From NCBI GenBank assembly GCA_965203865.1, contig OZ241916.1, forward strand, positions 2,232,001 through 2,296,000: a DNA stretch of 64,000 nucleotides, in the 5' to 3' direction. Made by a program: the position numbers and the translations under genes. Every line of letters starts with the position of its first letter. Position 1 is the stretch's first letter. Of the stretch, positions 26,091 through 35,618 are shown in pieces. Source of the stretch: G965200765 sp965203865 (GTDB lineage: Bacteria > Pseudomonadota > Gammaproteobacteria > Arenicellales > JAJDZL01). Below the pieces are notes generated by a model, which was given only the letters and a program-made list of their open reading frames with translations, had not been told where the DNA came from and ran no database searches.

Positions 26091-26486
26091 ATGGCAAATT
26101 CATTTGGTGAAAGAGGAAAAGCCAATATAAAGAAGACTGTGAATGTTTCATACGATCCTTCGTTTGTAGGCAATCTAAAGCAATACAATGACAGCAAAGT
26201 AAAAGACTAATTGAAAATCGTGGAAGAATTGCTGAAAGATGGTGATTTTGGAAAACTGGAAAACTGCTATGATGATCATTGCCTGGACAGAAGAATGGAA
26301 GGATTGAAGGCAATTCATTTATTTCCTGGCGCAGAAAAGAATTCAAAAGATGATGTTGTGGTTGTATATGAAATACTCAAGAATGATGATATTGCTCTCA
26401 GGAGAATTGGAACTCACAACAAGGTATACGACAGGAATTATAAGAAGTATTGGAAATCCGAATACAAAAGAAGCCGAAGGACCTGA
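26091..26486 (+). pseudogene. RelE/YafQ-like toxin broken by an in-frame stop
   Basis: From ATG 26091 the frame reads through SYDPSFVGNLKQYNDSKVKD to a TAA at 26208-26210 and then continues in the same frame with LKIVEELLKDGDFGKLENC and on to IALRRIGTHNKVY, which matches the C-terminal pattern of YafQ-type mRNA interferases (charged DHPL-like segment, IYKI-like strand, RxGTH). A single nonsense change therefore seems to have disabled the toxin. Reinitiation at the TTG at 26211 would lack the first helix. The alternative, that the two parts are separate genes, is unlikely given the continuous homology. Confidence 0.6.
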
Positions 26487-26537
26487 CGATATAGATAGTC
26501 GCAATGGATAAGTCGGCACTTGCATCCAGCCAGCAAT

Positions 26538-26566
26538 AAAGGGGCCATAAAGGCCTCTTTTCTTTT
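26538..26566 (+). terminator. Rho-independent terminator after the toxin frame
   Basis: Arms AAAGGGGCC (26538-26546) and GGCCTCTTT (26552-26560) pair over 9 bp with one G-U and a 5-nt loop, followed by TCTTTT. Confidence 0.75.
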
Positions 26567-26684
26567 GGTATTGATACGTAAGCGATTTATCTAATATAAG
26601 GGGATTACATACCCAAGTCCCGAAAGGCATTGCGAGGTATTTTGCCCCACAATGGCGGAGAATTTCCAATAGTCAAATGACGAC

Positions 26685-27185
26685 TTAAGACAGATTGTTC
26701 AGCTGGAGTAAATTATCTCTTAATTCAACACCAAGTACCCTTCCCACGCCTTCTAAATCAATTCCTGCTTCATACGCAGATTGTCGGATTTTAGCAAGAA
26801 GCTCATCGTCAGGTTCAAATGATTTGGCGTGTTCAAACGAAAGCATTTGAACTTGAAACGGGTCCATGTCTTTAGCTTGGCCAACGAGTTCTTGCGCCAC
26901 TTCCGCCGCCCAAGCCTTTGCACCAATATTTTTTGAAATCTGTTCTCCAAGTTCACTAAGACATATCAGACTTTCGCTTATCGTTGGCGGTGGCGAAAGT
27001 CTGCCGAGTACATCATTTATATTTTTACGAATATCATCTATATTCTTACGAATTTCTTGCATGAATTCTTCAAACATTTTTCGGTCACTGTTGACTTCCC
27101 CATACCAACTCCCAAATTTAAATATAAGAGCAACAAATGCGAGAAATGCTGTAACCGATATTAATATCCAATGAACCGTTGTCAT
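26685..27185 (-). CDS. Hypothetical membrane-anchored protein (166 residues)
   Basis: The N-terminus (WILISVTAFLAFVALIFKFG) is a transmembrane helix. It is followed by a short coiled coil (EIRKNIDDIRKNINDVLGRL) and a soluble C-terminal domain starting near residue 70 with ISESLICLSELGEQISKNIG. GGAGA stands 7 nt before the ATG. I recognise no named family. Proteins of this design are common in accessory islands with no known role. Confidence 0.6.
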   Translation of the reverse strand: MTTVHWILISVTAFLAFVALIFKFGSWYGEVNSDRKMFEEFMQEIRKNIDDIRKNINDVLGRLSPPPTISESLICLSELGEQISKNIGAKAWAAEVAQELVGQAKDMDPFQVQMLSFEHAKSFEPDDELLAKIRQSAYEAGIDLEGVGRVLGVELRDNLLQLNNLS

Positions 27186-27284
27186 CGGTGTCTCTCCATA
27201 TATGCTTGATTTTTAGTATTTCTTTTTCTGCCCCAAAGAAATACTGTAATGTGAAGTGTAAACGGTGGGTTATCAAACTTCAAG

Positions 27285-27503
27285 TATTCGTTACGTCCGG
27301 CATAATGCAGCCCGTATTCCACATCCGGGCATCAATACTTCAGCGTCTGGCAGTCCTTCTCGAAACCAGCGTATGCCATGCGGCGCACTTCGCCGCTTTG
27401 CGGGCACAGTGCACGCTACCGAACTCCGTGTACACGATTGTATCGACGCGGTTTTCGCAAAGTGCCCCGGGGGCAGCTTGATCTCGCCGACCGGCTTTGC
27501 CAT
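27285..27503 (-). pseudogene. Decayed transposase fragment
   Basis: A GC-rich patch in AT-rich DNA. On the minus strand, pieces such as RMAYAGFEKDCQTLKY followed after a stop by CPDVEYGLHYAGRN resemble the central part of DDE transposases, but they lie in different frames and contain stops. No terminal repeats were found. Confidence 0.35.
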
Positions 27504-27938
27504 CGGTCAAGTCTCAATTCTCCTGTAAAAGTCTAGGCGGCTTTCGACGCACTCCTGCGAGTTCTCGTTCTTGGCACAGATTTTTTCGCCTCCTGACCCG
27601 GATAAAGTCGCTTGCGCAACTCGTGGGGCTGCCATTCTTCTCTTTCACCATATCTACTGTCTCCCTTGTTGTGCACCATTCTTCTCCCTTTTACTATATA
27701 CTATGCACTAATCGAATTCAGCCACACAAAACTCTGAAAACCCTTATGATTTACTTGACAAAATACAAAACCTTGCTATTCTTTCCCACTATGAAAGTAG
27801 CCAATCGTTTTTGTGATCATTAACTTTTCAACAAGGCTTGAAAACTTACATAAGGCTCTGGGTCAATTGTTTGAATTTTGGCAGTTCGTCAGCAAACCCA
27901 ATGTTGCAATTTTGGAAAATACCATAAGGAGGTAAAAG
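27504..27938. other. No gene seen
   Basis: AT-rich DNA without a supported gene. A ribosome site AGGAGG at about 27928 belongs to the next gene. Confidence 0.4.
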
Positions 27939-28675
27939 ATGAACTATCCTTTTAAAGAAAATTCGATTAAATCGAAATGGATTAAAAAGTCCGATATTGG
28001 AATGCTTGTTTTGTTTCTAACAGTGCTATTCGGTTTCTGGAATATAGGTAATAATATTAATGATGTGAGTGCTAGGTTTGACGCTGTAAATTCGAGAATT
28101 GATACTGTAACTTCGAGAATTGATACTGTAACTTCGAGAATTGATAAATTGCAGCGTGAGTTTGCCACGTTGGAAAATCAAAGCGAAGAGAATAACAAGT
28201 TGCTAAATCGAACTGCAGAAAACTATGAGTCGCTAAATGAAAAGGTTGCCACGTTGGAAGGTCGAAGCGAAGAGAATAATAAGTTGCTAAATGAAAACGC
28301 AGAGAATATTAAGTTGCTAAATGAAAAGGTTGTCAAGTTGGAAATTCAAAGCGAAGAGAATAATCAGTTGCTAAATGGAAAGTTTGTCAAGTTGGAAAAT
28401 TAGACAGCAAAATCGAAGAAAAGGTTGGCAATTTGAAACAAAATTTCATGGTCTTTTCGGATAACGCCGAAGATCTTAGAATAAAAGTAGATTCACTTCA
28501 GTCCCAAAATTCGTCTTCACAAGACAACGAGTCCATTGTTGAGAATGAGACTAGTGGGATGAAAGACTTGAACAAGAGTTCAAATCACTCGAAAGTCAGT
28601 TTGTCCGCCAGTCATGAGCATTGGAACATAGGCCTGTACAGATTTGGCAGTTTTGAAAAGCCCTGTTTCAGGTAA
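27939..28675 (+). pseudogene. Membrane-anchored coiled-coil protein, apparent frameshift
   Basis: The first frame (27939-28403, 154 residues) has an N-terminal transmembrane helix (IGMLVLFLTVLFGFWNIG), then heptads SRIDTVT and about 2.5 copies of a 28-residue unit starting SEENNKLLN. It stops at 28401, but the next frame continues the coiled-coil pattern from LDSKIEEKVGNLKQNFMVF up to 28675. A one-base change near 28400 would join them, so the gene may be frameshifted, or the first frame may be a complete short version. AGGAGG precedes the ATG by 5-6 nt. Similar in style to the coiled-coil gene at 19543 but anchored at the other end. Function unknown. Confidence 0.5.
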
Positions 28676-29566
28676 TTTGCCGTGAAATGCCACGGACTTT
28701 TTTGCTGACGATCTGTGGTGAAGAAATTTTGTCAGAAATTTCCCGGCTGAATGGCTAAAAATTAGAATATTGGACCAATTCGTATCATAGCTACTTCTGA
28801 GGCGGGTGCTGATGAACAGCAACTGAAGGTAGTAGAAAATCGGTAAAAACAGGTGTTTTAAGCCTCAAAAACACAGAATCTTGTGGTGGAAGAAATTTCA
28901 GAAGGTCGAAACTGCGTGGAAAATCAAACTTCTCAGCTCTAAGCAAGTCTGCTAATTTAAACTTCTCAATTCCAATTAAGTCTGCTAATTCCTCGTTTTC
29001 GATGATTATTTCAGAATTTCCAGCCTCGTCTCTCACAAAACCACCTTGTAAATTTAACAGTTGATTCTCACATGATTAAACTCAACTATATTTATAACAG
29101 TACTTCTAGACACTAAACACAATAAAAGTTTCTCCATAGAGATTTGAAACCTACAAACTTAGAAATTAATCAAGTTGGACAAATTTACTAAAATCCAACT
29201 ATATTCAATCCTGTTCCTGTTTTGTGAAACATGACCGGTTTTGAGTACTTGGAGCAGGTTCGCATAACTTCCTAGACCTCTTCAATTGAGCCGGCGAGAA
29301 TTACCATCATGGGGATTTGCTGATACGAGGTGAATCTGGCACACTTAAACGGTACAGGATTCTTATAGTGAACAGACCAGAACCATGGGAATCAGCCACG
29401 CGAATTCCTGAAGCTCCATTTAATTTAGAGGCATGATAGTATTATTGAATTTCGGGAATTGTTAAATTTGTCTTGTGTGTTTTCAAACACTTTTGCTTGC
29501 TTGGAGCATACACTGATAAATGAGATAGACTCACATTGACCCTACTTTATGAGGAATTGTTGAACC
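28676..29566. other. Gene-poor region containing a decayed glcD fragment
   Basis: No intact gene is supported. At about 29255-29372 the DNA is a degraded copy of part of glcD (11335-11455): both contain TCTTCAATTGAGCCGG-type sequence and a following stretch ending in GGATTCTT, with many substitutions and stops. The rest is AT-rich; a minus-strand frame at 28791-29036 has no recognisable family. Confidence 0.5.
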
Positions 29567-30271
29567 ATGAAACTTTATCACTTTATTAACGTATGTTGGG
29601 GACTATTAGATCTAAAAAATCGGCATCTAAAAGTTTCACGGATGAATGAATTGAATGACCCATTCGAATTTAAGTTGTTTTACTCGTCCTGTCCTGAAAG
29701 ATTAGATAAAACTATAAGCTATCTTTCCAACAATTTCGGTATGCTTTGTTTTAGCGAGGATTGGCATAATCCGGTTCAATGGGCACATTATGCAGATAAA
29801 CATCAAGGACTATGCTTTGGATTTGAAGTTGGTGATGGAATTGGAGTAGAGATTCAATATTCTGATGATCGAAAAAACGCTGATGATGATGTTGTTTTTG
29901 CCAAACTAATTGAAACCGCTGATGATCAAATTAGCGATAAATTACAGGAAGAAGGCAAGGAATTGGTAAAATCAATGCTTTCTACAAAATTTTCACACTG
30001 GGGTTATGAAAAAGAACATAGAATCTACTTGGATTTGAGCGAACAAACGGAATGGGGAGCAAGAGATGCCACTGGTCGGTATTTCTATTATTTTTCTAAA
30101 AATTTAGCGAACATAAAACTTACAGAAGTGAATATCGGGTTACGCTCAAATACAAGTTTCAATGAAGTTGAAGAGGCACTTGGAAACTTGGCGAACGATG
30201 TGGAAGTATTCAAAGTTCGCATTCATGATAAAAAGTTTGAAATGGAACGATATGAAGCTGATGTGAATTGA
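29567..30271 (+). CDS. DUF2971 family protein
   Basis: A 234-residue protein with the DUF2971 pattern: LYHFINVCWGLLDLKNRHLKVS, then MNELNDPFEFKLF, GMLCFSEDWHNPVQWAHYAD, HQGLCFGFEVG, and later HWGYEKEHRIYLDL. Members are common in mobile and defence-rich regions; the biochemical role is not established to my knowledge. Starts with ATG after a GAGGA ribosome site. Its stop codon (30269-30271) is at the very edge of the duplicated segment, so the duplication joined exactly at its 3' end. Confidence 0.8.
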   Translation: MKLYHFINVCWGLLDLKNRHLKVSRMNELNDPFEFKLFYSSCPERLDKTISYLSNNFGMLCFSEDWHNPVQWAHYADKHQGLCFGFEVGDGIGVEIQYSDDRKNADDDVVFAKLIETADDQISDKLQEEGKELVKSMLSTKFSHWGYEKEHRIYLDLSEQTEWGARDATGRYFYYFSKNLANIKLTEVNIGLRSNTSFNEVEEALGNLANDVEVFKVRIHDKKFEMERYEADVN

Positions 30272-30973
30272 AATCAAGCCAATCCGCCTTGATAATTGCG
30301 TTATGGCAAGGGGCAATGTCAATTCCTATTTTGTTACTGTGTCTGATCTCGTTGTAAAACGCTCCATTTCCTGCAGACGGTTCTACAACCAAATCATAAA
30401 GGTGGCTCAGCTCATCAATCTTTTCAAGGCACTTCGTTACTACTTCTTTTTGGTGTAGTACTTGTCAAGTGCTTTGTCTTTCGTCGCAGGATTCTTTCTT
30501 CTATTCTGATGCATTATTTCGACTTAAAAATCTTTTTAATCCGGCAAGATTCTGTACTACTCCGTTTGACAACAGCAATGTTCTTCCAAACAATCCTGTT
30601 TCATGATATGCGACTGGTACTGAGTACTTGGCGGTGACTATGTATAATTCTGATTTTACCAAGAAAAGTCGACCCAGTTGACACTTGTGCGTAGCCATAT
30701 TTAATTTCCTTTTGAACCCAGTATCAAATTAGTCGTACTGATTTCTATCGTGGAAATAAAGGTAAATCATACTGCAATCTTTTCATCAAACCTTAAAAGA
30801 GTAATTGAATAAATTCGTGTATCAAGAATACGGTAAATCCCGAATCCGACTACCCTACGATTTAGATTCTCCGTTTGGCACTCATCGCCCAGCCAAGTCG
30901 AAAGAAATTTTATTCAAACTGTTTCAGAATCGAATACTGCCAAGAGATTTTGTCTACAAGGCATTCTTGAAGT
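30267..30973. repeat. Segmental duplication, copy 2 (partner 24860-25567)
   Basis: About 707 bp nearly identical to 24860-25567. It contains a dead 5' fragment of the adenine methyltransferase on the minus strand (30267-30516), which has lost one T so that DKYYTKK runs into stops, and the leader and first 170 bp of the intact FkbM gene at 30805. The two copies are direct repeats enclosing 4.7 kb. Confidence 0.92.
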
Positions 30974-31683
30974 CTGCAACCAAAAAGCAAAAAGACGGGA
31001 TATTCGATGTCAATGTTGCCGACATCAATGTTCGATTATGTCCCGAAGTAAGCGGCTCCGACGCGAAGTTTCTTCGCAGAGGGAAATACATTGACTTTCA
31101 AGAGTGGCAAGCATTGGCCCAATCATGCAGATCTGCTGAAAACCCCGTATTCATAGATATCGGTGCGAATATAGGCATGTACTCACTGCTCCTTGCCAAG
31201 GAGGTGCCGGGATTGCGTGTATTTGCAATTGAGCCGCATCCGGGAATCTACCAGCAACTGAAATATAACTGCAGCCTGAATCCTACCTTCAATATCCATG
31301 TGCGCGACTATGCTGTTTCAGATACTCAAGGTAAAGTGATGATGGAAACAGGGTCAACTGAAATATCTGTATCCCGAATAGATGAAGAAGGCGATCTGGA
31401 AGTGGAATGCATTACTTTGGCGGACGCAGTCGAAAGGGAAAACTTGACGAAAATCAATGCACTCAAGATTGATGTGGAAGGATACGAGGACAGAGTTCTG
31501 GTGCCCTACTTGCGACAAGCACCGGACTCTATGCTACCAGACGCAATTGTTGTGGAGGTTATTACATCAGAGCATTGGCTAGAAGATCCAATTGAAGTGG
31601 CAATTTCCCGCGGCTATGTCGAAGTAAAGAGGAATAAAATGAACAGCATATTAATTCGACAGAAACCATCTGTCGCTTCTTGA
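30805..31683 (+). CDS. FkbM-family SAM methyltransferase (copy 1)
   Basis: A 292-residue methyltransferase of the FkbM family, which methylates hydroxyls on sugars or other small molecules. The SAM-binding motif is PVFIDIGANIGMYS (Asp118-Gly120), followed by VFAIEPHPG (Glu143), and the family's second hallmark ALKIDVEGYEDRVL near residue 216. The start is TTG, with AAGAG just upstream; the 75-bp leader is shared with the next copy. Followed by a second copy and by glycosyltransferases, so it likely decorates a surface glycan. Cytoplasmic, no signal peptide. Confidence 0.85.
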   Translation: MNKFVYQEYGKSRIRLPYDLDSPFGTHRPAKSKEILFKLFQNRILPRDFVYKAFLKSATKKQKDGIFDVNVADINVRLCPEVSGSDAKFLRRGKYIDFQEWQALAQSCRSAENPVFIDIGANIGMYSLLLAKEVPGLRVFAIEPHPGIYQQLKYNCSLNPTFNIHVRDYAVSDTQGKVMMETGSTEISVSRIDEEGDLEVECITLADAVERENLTKINALKIDVEGYEDRVLVPYLRQAPDSMLPDAIVVEVITSEHWLEDPIEVAISRGYVEVKRNKMNSILIRQKPSVAS

Positions 31684-31760
31684 TAATTGGTCATACTGAT
31701 TTCTATCGCGGAGACAAGGGCATATCTACTGCAATCTTTTAACCAAACCATAAAGAGTAA
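31684..31760 (+). repeat. Repeated leader of FkbM genes
   Basis: About 75 bp ahead of the second FkbM gene repeats the leader of the first (30726-30804) and of the truncated copy (25325-25398): shared pieces are ACTGATTTCTATCG, ACTGCAATCTTTT and AGAGTAATTGAA before the TTG start. It probably contains the same promoter or translation signals. Confidence 0.75.
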
Positions 31761-32627
31761 TTGAACAAATTCATGTATCAAGAATACGGAACATCTCGAA
31801 TCCGACTACCCTACGATATAGATTCTCCGTTTGGTGCATATCGCCTTTCCGAAAAAGATGAATTCATATACAGATTATTCCAGAATAATCTGTTGCCAAG
31901 AGATATTGTATTCAAGACGTTTTTTCGCAGATCAATGTCAAATTACAAATCTGGAATTTTGGATGTTACGATTCATGGAATCTCTATGAGAATCAAGCCT
32001 GAAACAAATATAAGCGAAGCTGCGTTTCTTCGAAGAGGCATGCATGCTGATTCTGTTGAAATCAAATTTTTGGAGAAAGCGTGCAAAGCCAAAAGCAATC
32101 CTGTATTTGTTGACATAGGAGCGAATATTGGGCTGTATTCTCTTATTCTATCCAGAAAACTGCCAAATCTACGAGTGCTTTCTATCGAACCACACCCTGG
32201 AATCAGCAAGCAGTTGGAATATAATCTTGGCTTGAATCCCAATTTCAATATTTCAGTTCACAAGCTCGCAGTATCCGACCACGCAGGAATGGTAAGAATG
32301 CAAACCAATCTTGAGGATTTAGGCTCCTCCCGAGTTAAAGATTCTGGTGATATTGAAGTTGAATGTACTACTTTGAGCTCCATTGTGGAAAAGCATTGTC
32401 CCTCTGGAATGGACGCACTTAAGATTGATGTAGAAGGATGCGAAGACAAGGTGCTAATTCCATATCTGCAAAACGTTTCCCCCAGCAAGTATCCGAGAAT
32501 TATAGTTTTGGAGTTATCGCCTCAAATTTGGAAAAAAGATCCAATAAATGTGGCGATATCCAAAGGCTACAAGGAGGTGAAGCGAAACAGAATGAACAGC
32601 ATACTGGTTCATCAAGACATTGCCTGA
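31761..32627 (+). CDS. FkbM-family SAM methyltransferase (copy 2)
   Basis: A 288-residue paralogue of the gene at 30805, starting with TTG (NKFMYQEYGTSRIRLPYD). The SAM site is PVFVDIGANIGLYS and the second hallmark is ALKIDVEGCEDKVL. The N-terminal 60 residues, which vary least between copies, lie ahead of the Rossmann domain. Divergence from copy 1 is substantial in the middle, so the duplication is not recent and the acceptor may differ. Part of the same left-to-right run of surface-glycan genes. Confidence 0.85.
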   Translation: MNKFMYQEYGTSRIRLPYDIDSPFGAYRLSEKDEFIYRLFQNNLLPRDIVFKTFFRRSMSNYKSGILDVTIHGISMRIKPETNISEAAFLRRGMHADSVEIKFLEKACKAKSNPVFVDIGANIGLYSLILSRKLPNLRVLSIEPHPGISKQLEYNLGLNPNFNISVHKLAVSDHAGMVRMQTNLEDLGSSRVKDSGDIEVECTTLSSIVEKHCPSGMDALKIDVEGCEDKVLIPYLQNVSPSKYPRIIVLELSPQIWKKDPINVAISKGYKEVKRNRMNSILVHQDIA

Positions 32628-32696
32628 ATTTCTAAATCAAATCTTAGTCCCTTGCTTGTTCATGATTTTTGTTCGTAATTTGATTTTCGAAGTACA

Positions 32697-33605
32697 GTGA
32701 AGCCATTGATTGTCGGCATATGCCTTGTTAAAAATGAGCAGAACTTCGTTGCATGGGCATTGATGAATGCAGTGGAATTTTGCGACAAGATTCTGGTTTT
32801 GGACAACATGTCGGAAGACCGTACGTATGAAATTGCCAGTACAATTGCTAAAGAGCATGACCATGTTGAAATAATTCGAGTAAAAGACGGAAATAATACG
32901 CATCGATACATTGAAGAATATGCAGGCAAGCCTGTATGGATCATCAGAATTGACGGGGATGAAATATTCGCTCCCTCAGGCTTGTCCAAATTCAAAAACA
33001 GGTTATATGCGGGAGAATTCGACAATTTCTGGATGATTCAAGCTTCAACTTTGCATGCAATTGGAATTCAATTTGAAGCTGGAAAAGCATTTGGCTACAC
33101 TCAACCGGCCACGAAAGGATGCCTAGCCCTGTACAATTTCAATGCCATTGAAAACTGGCGAGCCGGGCGCAGAGAAAGACTGCTTGGATTAAATAAAATT
33201 GAATTTCGAAAAGGATATTCTTGGGATCAAACATATCCGTACTGGAAACATCACACTTGGAGTGAATCAGAATTCAAGGGACTTCATTTATGCTTCATGC
33301 CGCGTTCTCCATTGGATGCTCATTCCTACCCCGGGGGGGGGCAGTTGGACAGTCGATTTAACATTGCCGAAGTTCGGCTTGCTCGTCGAATTGCTCGCGC
33401 AGTGAGTAGAAAATATTCCAAGCGGCTAGACTATAAAATGCGTACTTATGCGAAAGGCGAAGTAACAGAACTTGATATTTCCGGCTTTGGCAACCCACTT
33501 GATTTTCAGCAATATGACCCTGAGTGCCAAAAAACTGTGAATGTAATCCAGAAAGTAACCCAGTCAAGGAAAGATTGGGGCAAGAAAGAAGTTCTTTCAT
33601 TATAA
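32697..33605 (+). CDS. Family-2-like glycosyltransferase with in-frame G9 tract (ON)
   Basis: A 302-residue glycosyltransferase of the Glyco_tranf_2_4 type: N-terminal VGICLVKNEQNFVAW, the strand KILVLDNMSEDRT, and the metal-binding IDGDEIF (Asp86, Asp88). GTG start at 32697. A run of nine G at 33333-33341 encodes Gly213-Gly215 inside DAHSYPGGGQLDSR; the tandem paralogue at 33665 has no poly-G there but LEG. Loss or gain of one G would frameshift the last third of the protein. First of three tandem copies, with near-identical intergenic DNA between copies, so the array arose by tandem duplication. Likely adds a sugar to a surface glycan. Confidence 0.82.
   Translation: MKPLIVGICLVKNEQNFVAWALMNAVEFCDKILVLDNMSEDRTYEIASTIAKEHDHVEIIRVKDGNNTHRYIEEYAGKPVWIIRIDGDEIFAPSGLSKFKNRLYAGEFDNFWMIQASTLHAIGIQFEAGKAFGYTQPATKGCLALYNFNAIENWRAGRRERLLGLNKIEFRKGYSWDQTYPYWKHHTWSESEFKGLHLCFMPRSPLDAHSYPGGGQLDSRFNIAEVRLARRIARAVSRKYSKRLDYKMRTYAKGEVTELDISGFGNPLDFQQYDPECQKTVNVIQKVTQSRKDWGKKEVLSL
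33333..33341 (+). repeat. G9 homopolymer in glycosyltransferase 1
   Basis: Nine consecutive G, in frame as three glycine codons, preceded by CCCC. Candidate slippage site. Confidence 0.9.
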
Positions 33606-33664
33606 TCAAAAGATTAGCCCACAAGTTTCCACAAAATCTATTAATTTTTTCAGTTTTTCAATCA

Positions 33665-34577
33665 ATGAAACAAATCGTTGGAATTTGCCTGGTAAAAAAT
33701 GAAGAGCATTTCATTGCATGGGCATTGATGAATGCAGTGGAATTTTGCGACAAGATTCTGGTTTTGGACAACATGTCGGAAGATCGTACGTATGAAATTG
33801 TCAGTACAATTGCTAAAGAGCATGACCATGTTGAAGTAATTCGAGTAAAAGACGGAAATAATACGCATCAATACATTGAAGAATATGCAGGCAAGCCTGT
33901 ATGGGTTATCAAAATCGACGGGGATGAAATATTCTCTCCCTCAGGTTTATCAAAACTAAAAAACAGGCTGCAGGCAGGAGAATTCGACAATTTCTGGATG
34001 ATTGAAGCCCCAACTTTACATGCAATTGGAATTCAACTTGAAGCTGGAAAAGCCTTTGGCTACACTCAGCCTGCTACAAAAGGATGCATGTTTCTGTTCA
34101 ATTTCAATGCCATTGATAGCTGGCGAGCCGGGCGCAGAGAAAGACTGCATGGATCAAAAGTTGAATTTCGAAAAGGATATTCTTCGGATCAATTGCATCC
34201 ATACTGGAAGCATCACACTTGGAGTGAATCAGAATTCAAAGGACTCCATTTATGCTTCATGCCGCGTTCTCCATTGGATGCTCATTCCTACTTGGAAGGT
34301 CAGTTGGACAGTCGATTTAACCTTGCTGAAATTCGGTGGGACCGTCGTTTTCATCGTCGAATTGCTCGCGCCGTGAGCAGAAAATATTCGGGGGGGGGCA
34401 GACTTTAAAATCCAGACTTATGCGAAAGGCGAAGTAACAGAGTTTGATATTTCAGGCTTTGGCAACCCACTTGATTTTCAGCAATATGACCTTGAGTGCC
34501 AAAAAGTTGTGAATGTAATTCAGAAAGTAACCCAGTCAAGGAAAAATTGGATCAAGAAAGAAGTTCTTTCATTATAA
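33665..34577 (+). CDS. Family-2-like glycosyltransferase, frameshifted at a G9 tract (OFF)
   Basis: Paralogue of the gene at 32697; ATG at 33665 (MKQIVGICLVKNEEHF), metal site IDGDEIF. A run of nine G at 34390-34398 puts the frame out, so the present product ends at 34408 after 247 residues. With eight (or eleven) G the frame would run on through ADFKIQTYAKGEVTEFDISG to a stop at 34575-34577, giving 303 residues, almost the same as its neighbour, and the downstream reading matches that neighbour closely. This is what an OFF state of a phase-variable gene looks like, though an assembly or read error in the homopolymer is possible. No start or domain is missing otherwise. Confidence 0.8.
34390..34398 (+). 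repeat. G9 homopolymer in glycosyltransferase 2
   Basis: Nine consecutive G at the point where the frame of this gene is lost. One G fewer restores the full-length reading. Confidence 0.9.
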
Positions 34578-34636
34578 TCAACAGATTAGCACACAAGTTT
34601 CCACATAATCTATTAATTTTTTCAGTTTTTCAATCA

Positions 34637-35563
34637 ATGAAACAAATCGTTGGAATTTGCCTGGTAAAAAATGAAGAGCATTTCATTGCATGGGTGTTGT
34701 TAAATGCTGTCGAATTTTGCGACAAAATTCTTGTAATAGATAATCAGTCCGAAGACCGAACTCCAATCATAGTGAAAAAAATTGCTTCTCAATACAGCCA
34801 TGTTGAATTGATTTCCGTAAAGGACGGTAACAATACTCACAAGTATGTTGAAAAGTACGCAGGAACTTCTACCTGGATCTTCAGAATTGATGGAGACGAG
34901 GTGTTTGATCCTTTAGCCCTTCAGAGAATGCGAAAAAGACTTCTTTCGGGAGAATTTGATAATTACTGGCTTGTTGCCGCTTCGACACTGCACGTACTGG
35001 GAATTGATTTTTCAGAATCCATTGCATATGGCATTTCTCCTCCCGGGGCACACGAGCTTCAAAATCTTTATAATTTCAATGCGATTGAATCATGGGAGCC
35101 AGGCCGAAGAGAACGATTACACGGACACAGCAGCATCGCTTTTCGAACTGGATACTCTTTGAATAGCATAAATTCAGTTTGGAAACAGCAAAATTGGAAG
35201 ACCTCGGATTTCAGAGCTATGCACATGTGTTTTATGCCGCGTTCTCCACTGGATGGCAAATTTTCCGATAAAGATGACCGTTGGGGAACGCGAACAAGTG
35301 TTGCGGATATGCGCCTGAGTCGCCGAATTAAACGAAGTATCTCCAAGAAATATGCAAACAAACTGGACCGAAAGAATCTCCGATATTCAAAAGGACAAGT
35401 CAGTCAATTGAAATTTGAAAATTTTATTCGCCCGGAAATTATTCGCCAATTTGACCCAGAATTAGAGAACGTGATTGAAACGGTTCAAAACGTTAGCCGC
35501 AGCAGAAACGGTTGGATAAATTCAATAAAAGTTCCAGATATCACTACAACTCAATTCAATTGA
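34637..35563 (+). CDS. Family-2-like glycosyltransferase (third tandem copy)
   Basis: A 308-residue paralogue starting at ATG 34637 (MKQIVGICLVKNEEHFIAW), with KILVIDNQSEDRT and the metal site IDGDEVF. The upstream 75 bp and first 60 bp are nearly identical to those of copy 2, then the sequences diverge, so the leader was copied or converted. It has no poly-G tract and is intact. Expected to transfer a sugar in the same glycan pathway; the different middle and C-terminal parts suggest a different donor or acceptor. Confidence 0.82.
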   Translation: MKQIVGICLVKNEEHFIAWVLLNAVEFCDKILVIDNQSEDRTPIIVKKIASQYSHVELISVKDGNNTHKYVEKYAGTSTWIFRIDGDEVFDPLALQRMRKRLLSGEFDNYWLVAASTLHVLGIDFSESIAYGISPPGAHELQNLYNFNAIESWEPGRRERLHGHSSIAFRTGYSLNSINSVWKQQNWKTSDFRAMHMCFMPRSPLDGKFSDKDDRWGTRTSVADMRLSRRIKRSISKKYANKLDRKNLRYSKGQVSQLKFENFIRPEIIRQFDPELENVIETVQNVSRSRNGWINSIKVPDITTTQFN

Positions 35564-35618
35564 GTTCCCTTTGCAAATGATTTTTGCAGTATAGAACAAA
35601 CAGGTTACTATCGAAAAT

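Noticed and set aside
28791..29036. 81-codon minus-strand ORF
   Set aside because: No ribosome site, low complexity and no family; likely chance in AT-rich DNA.
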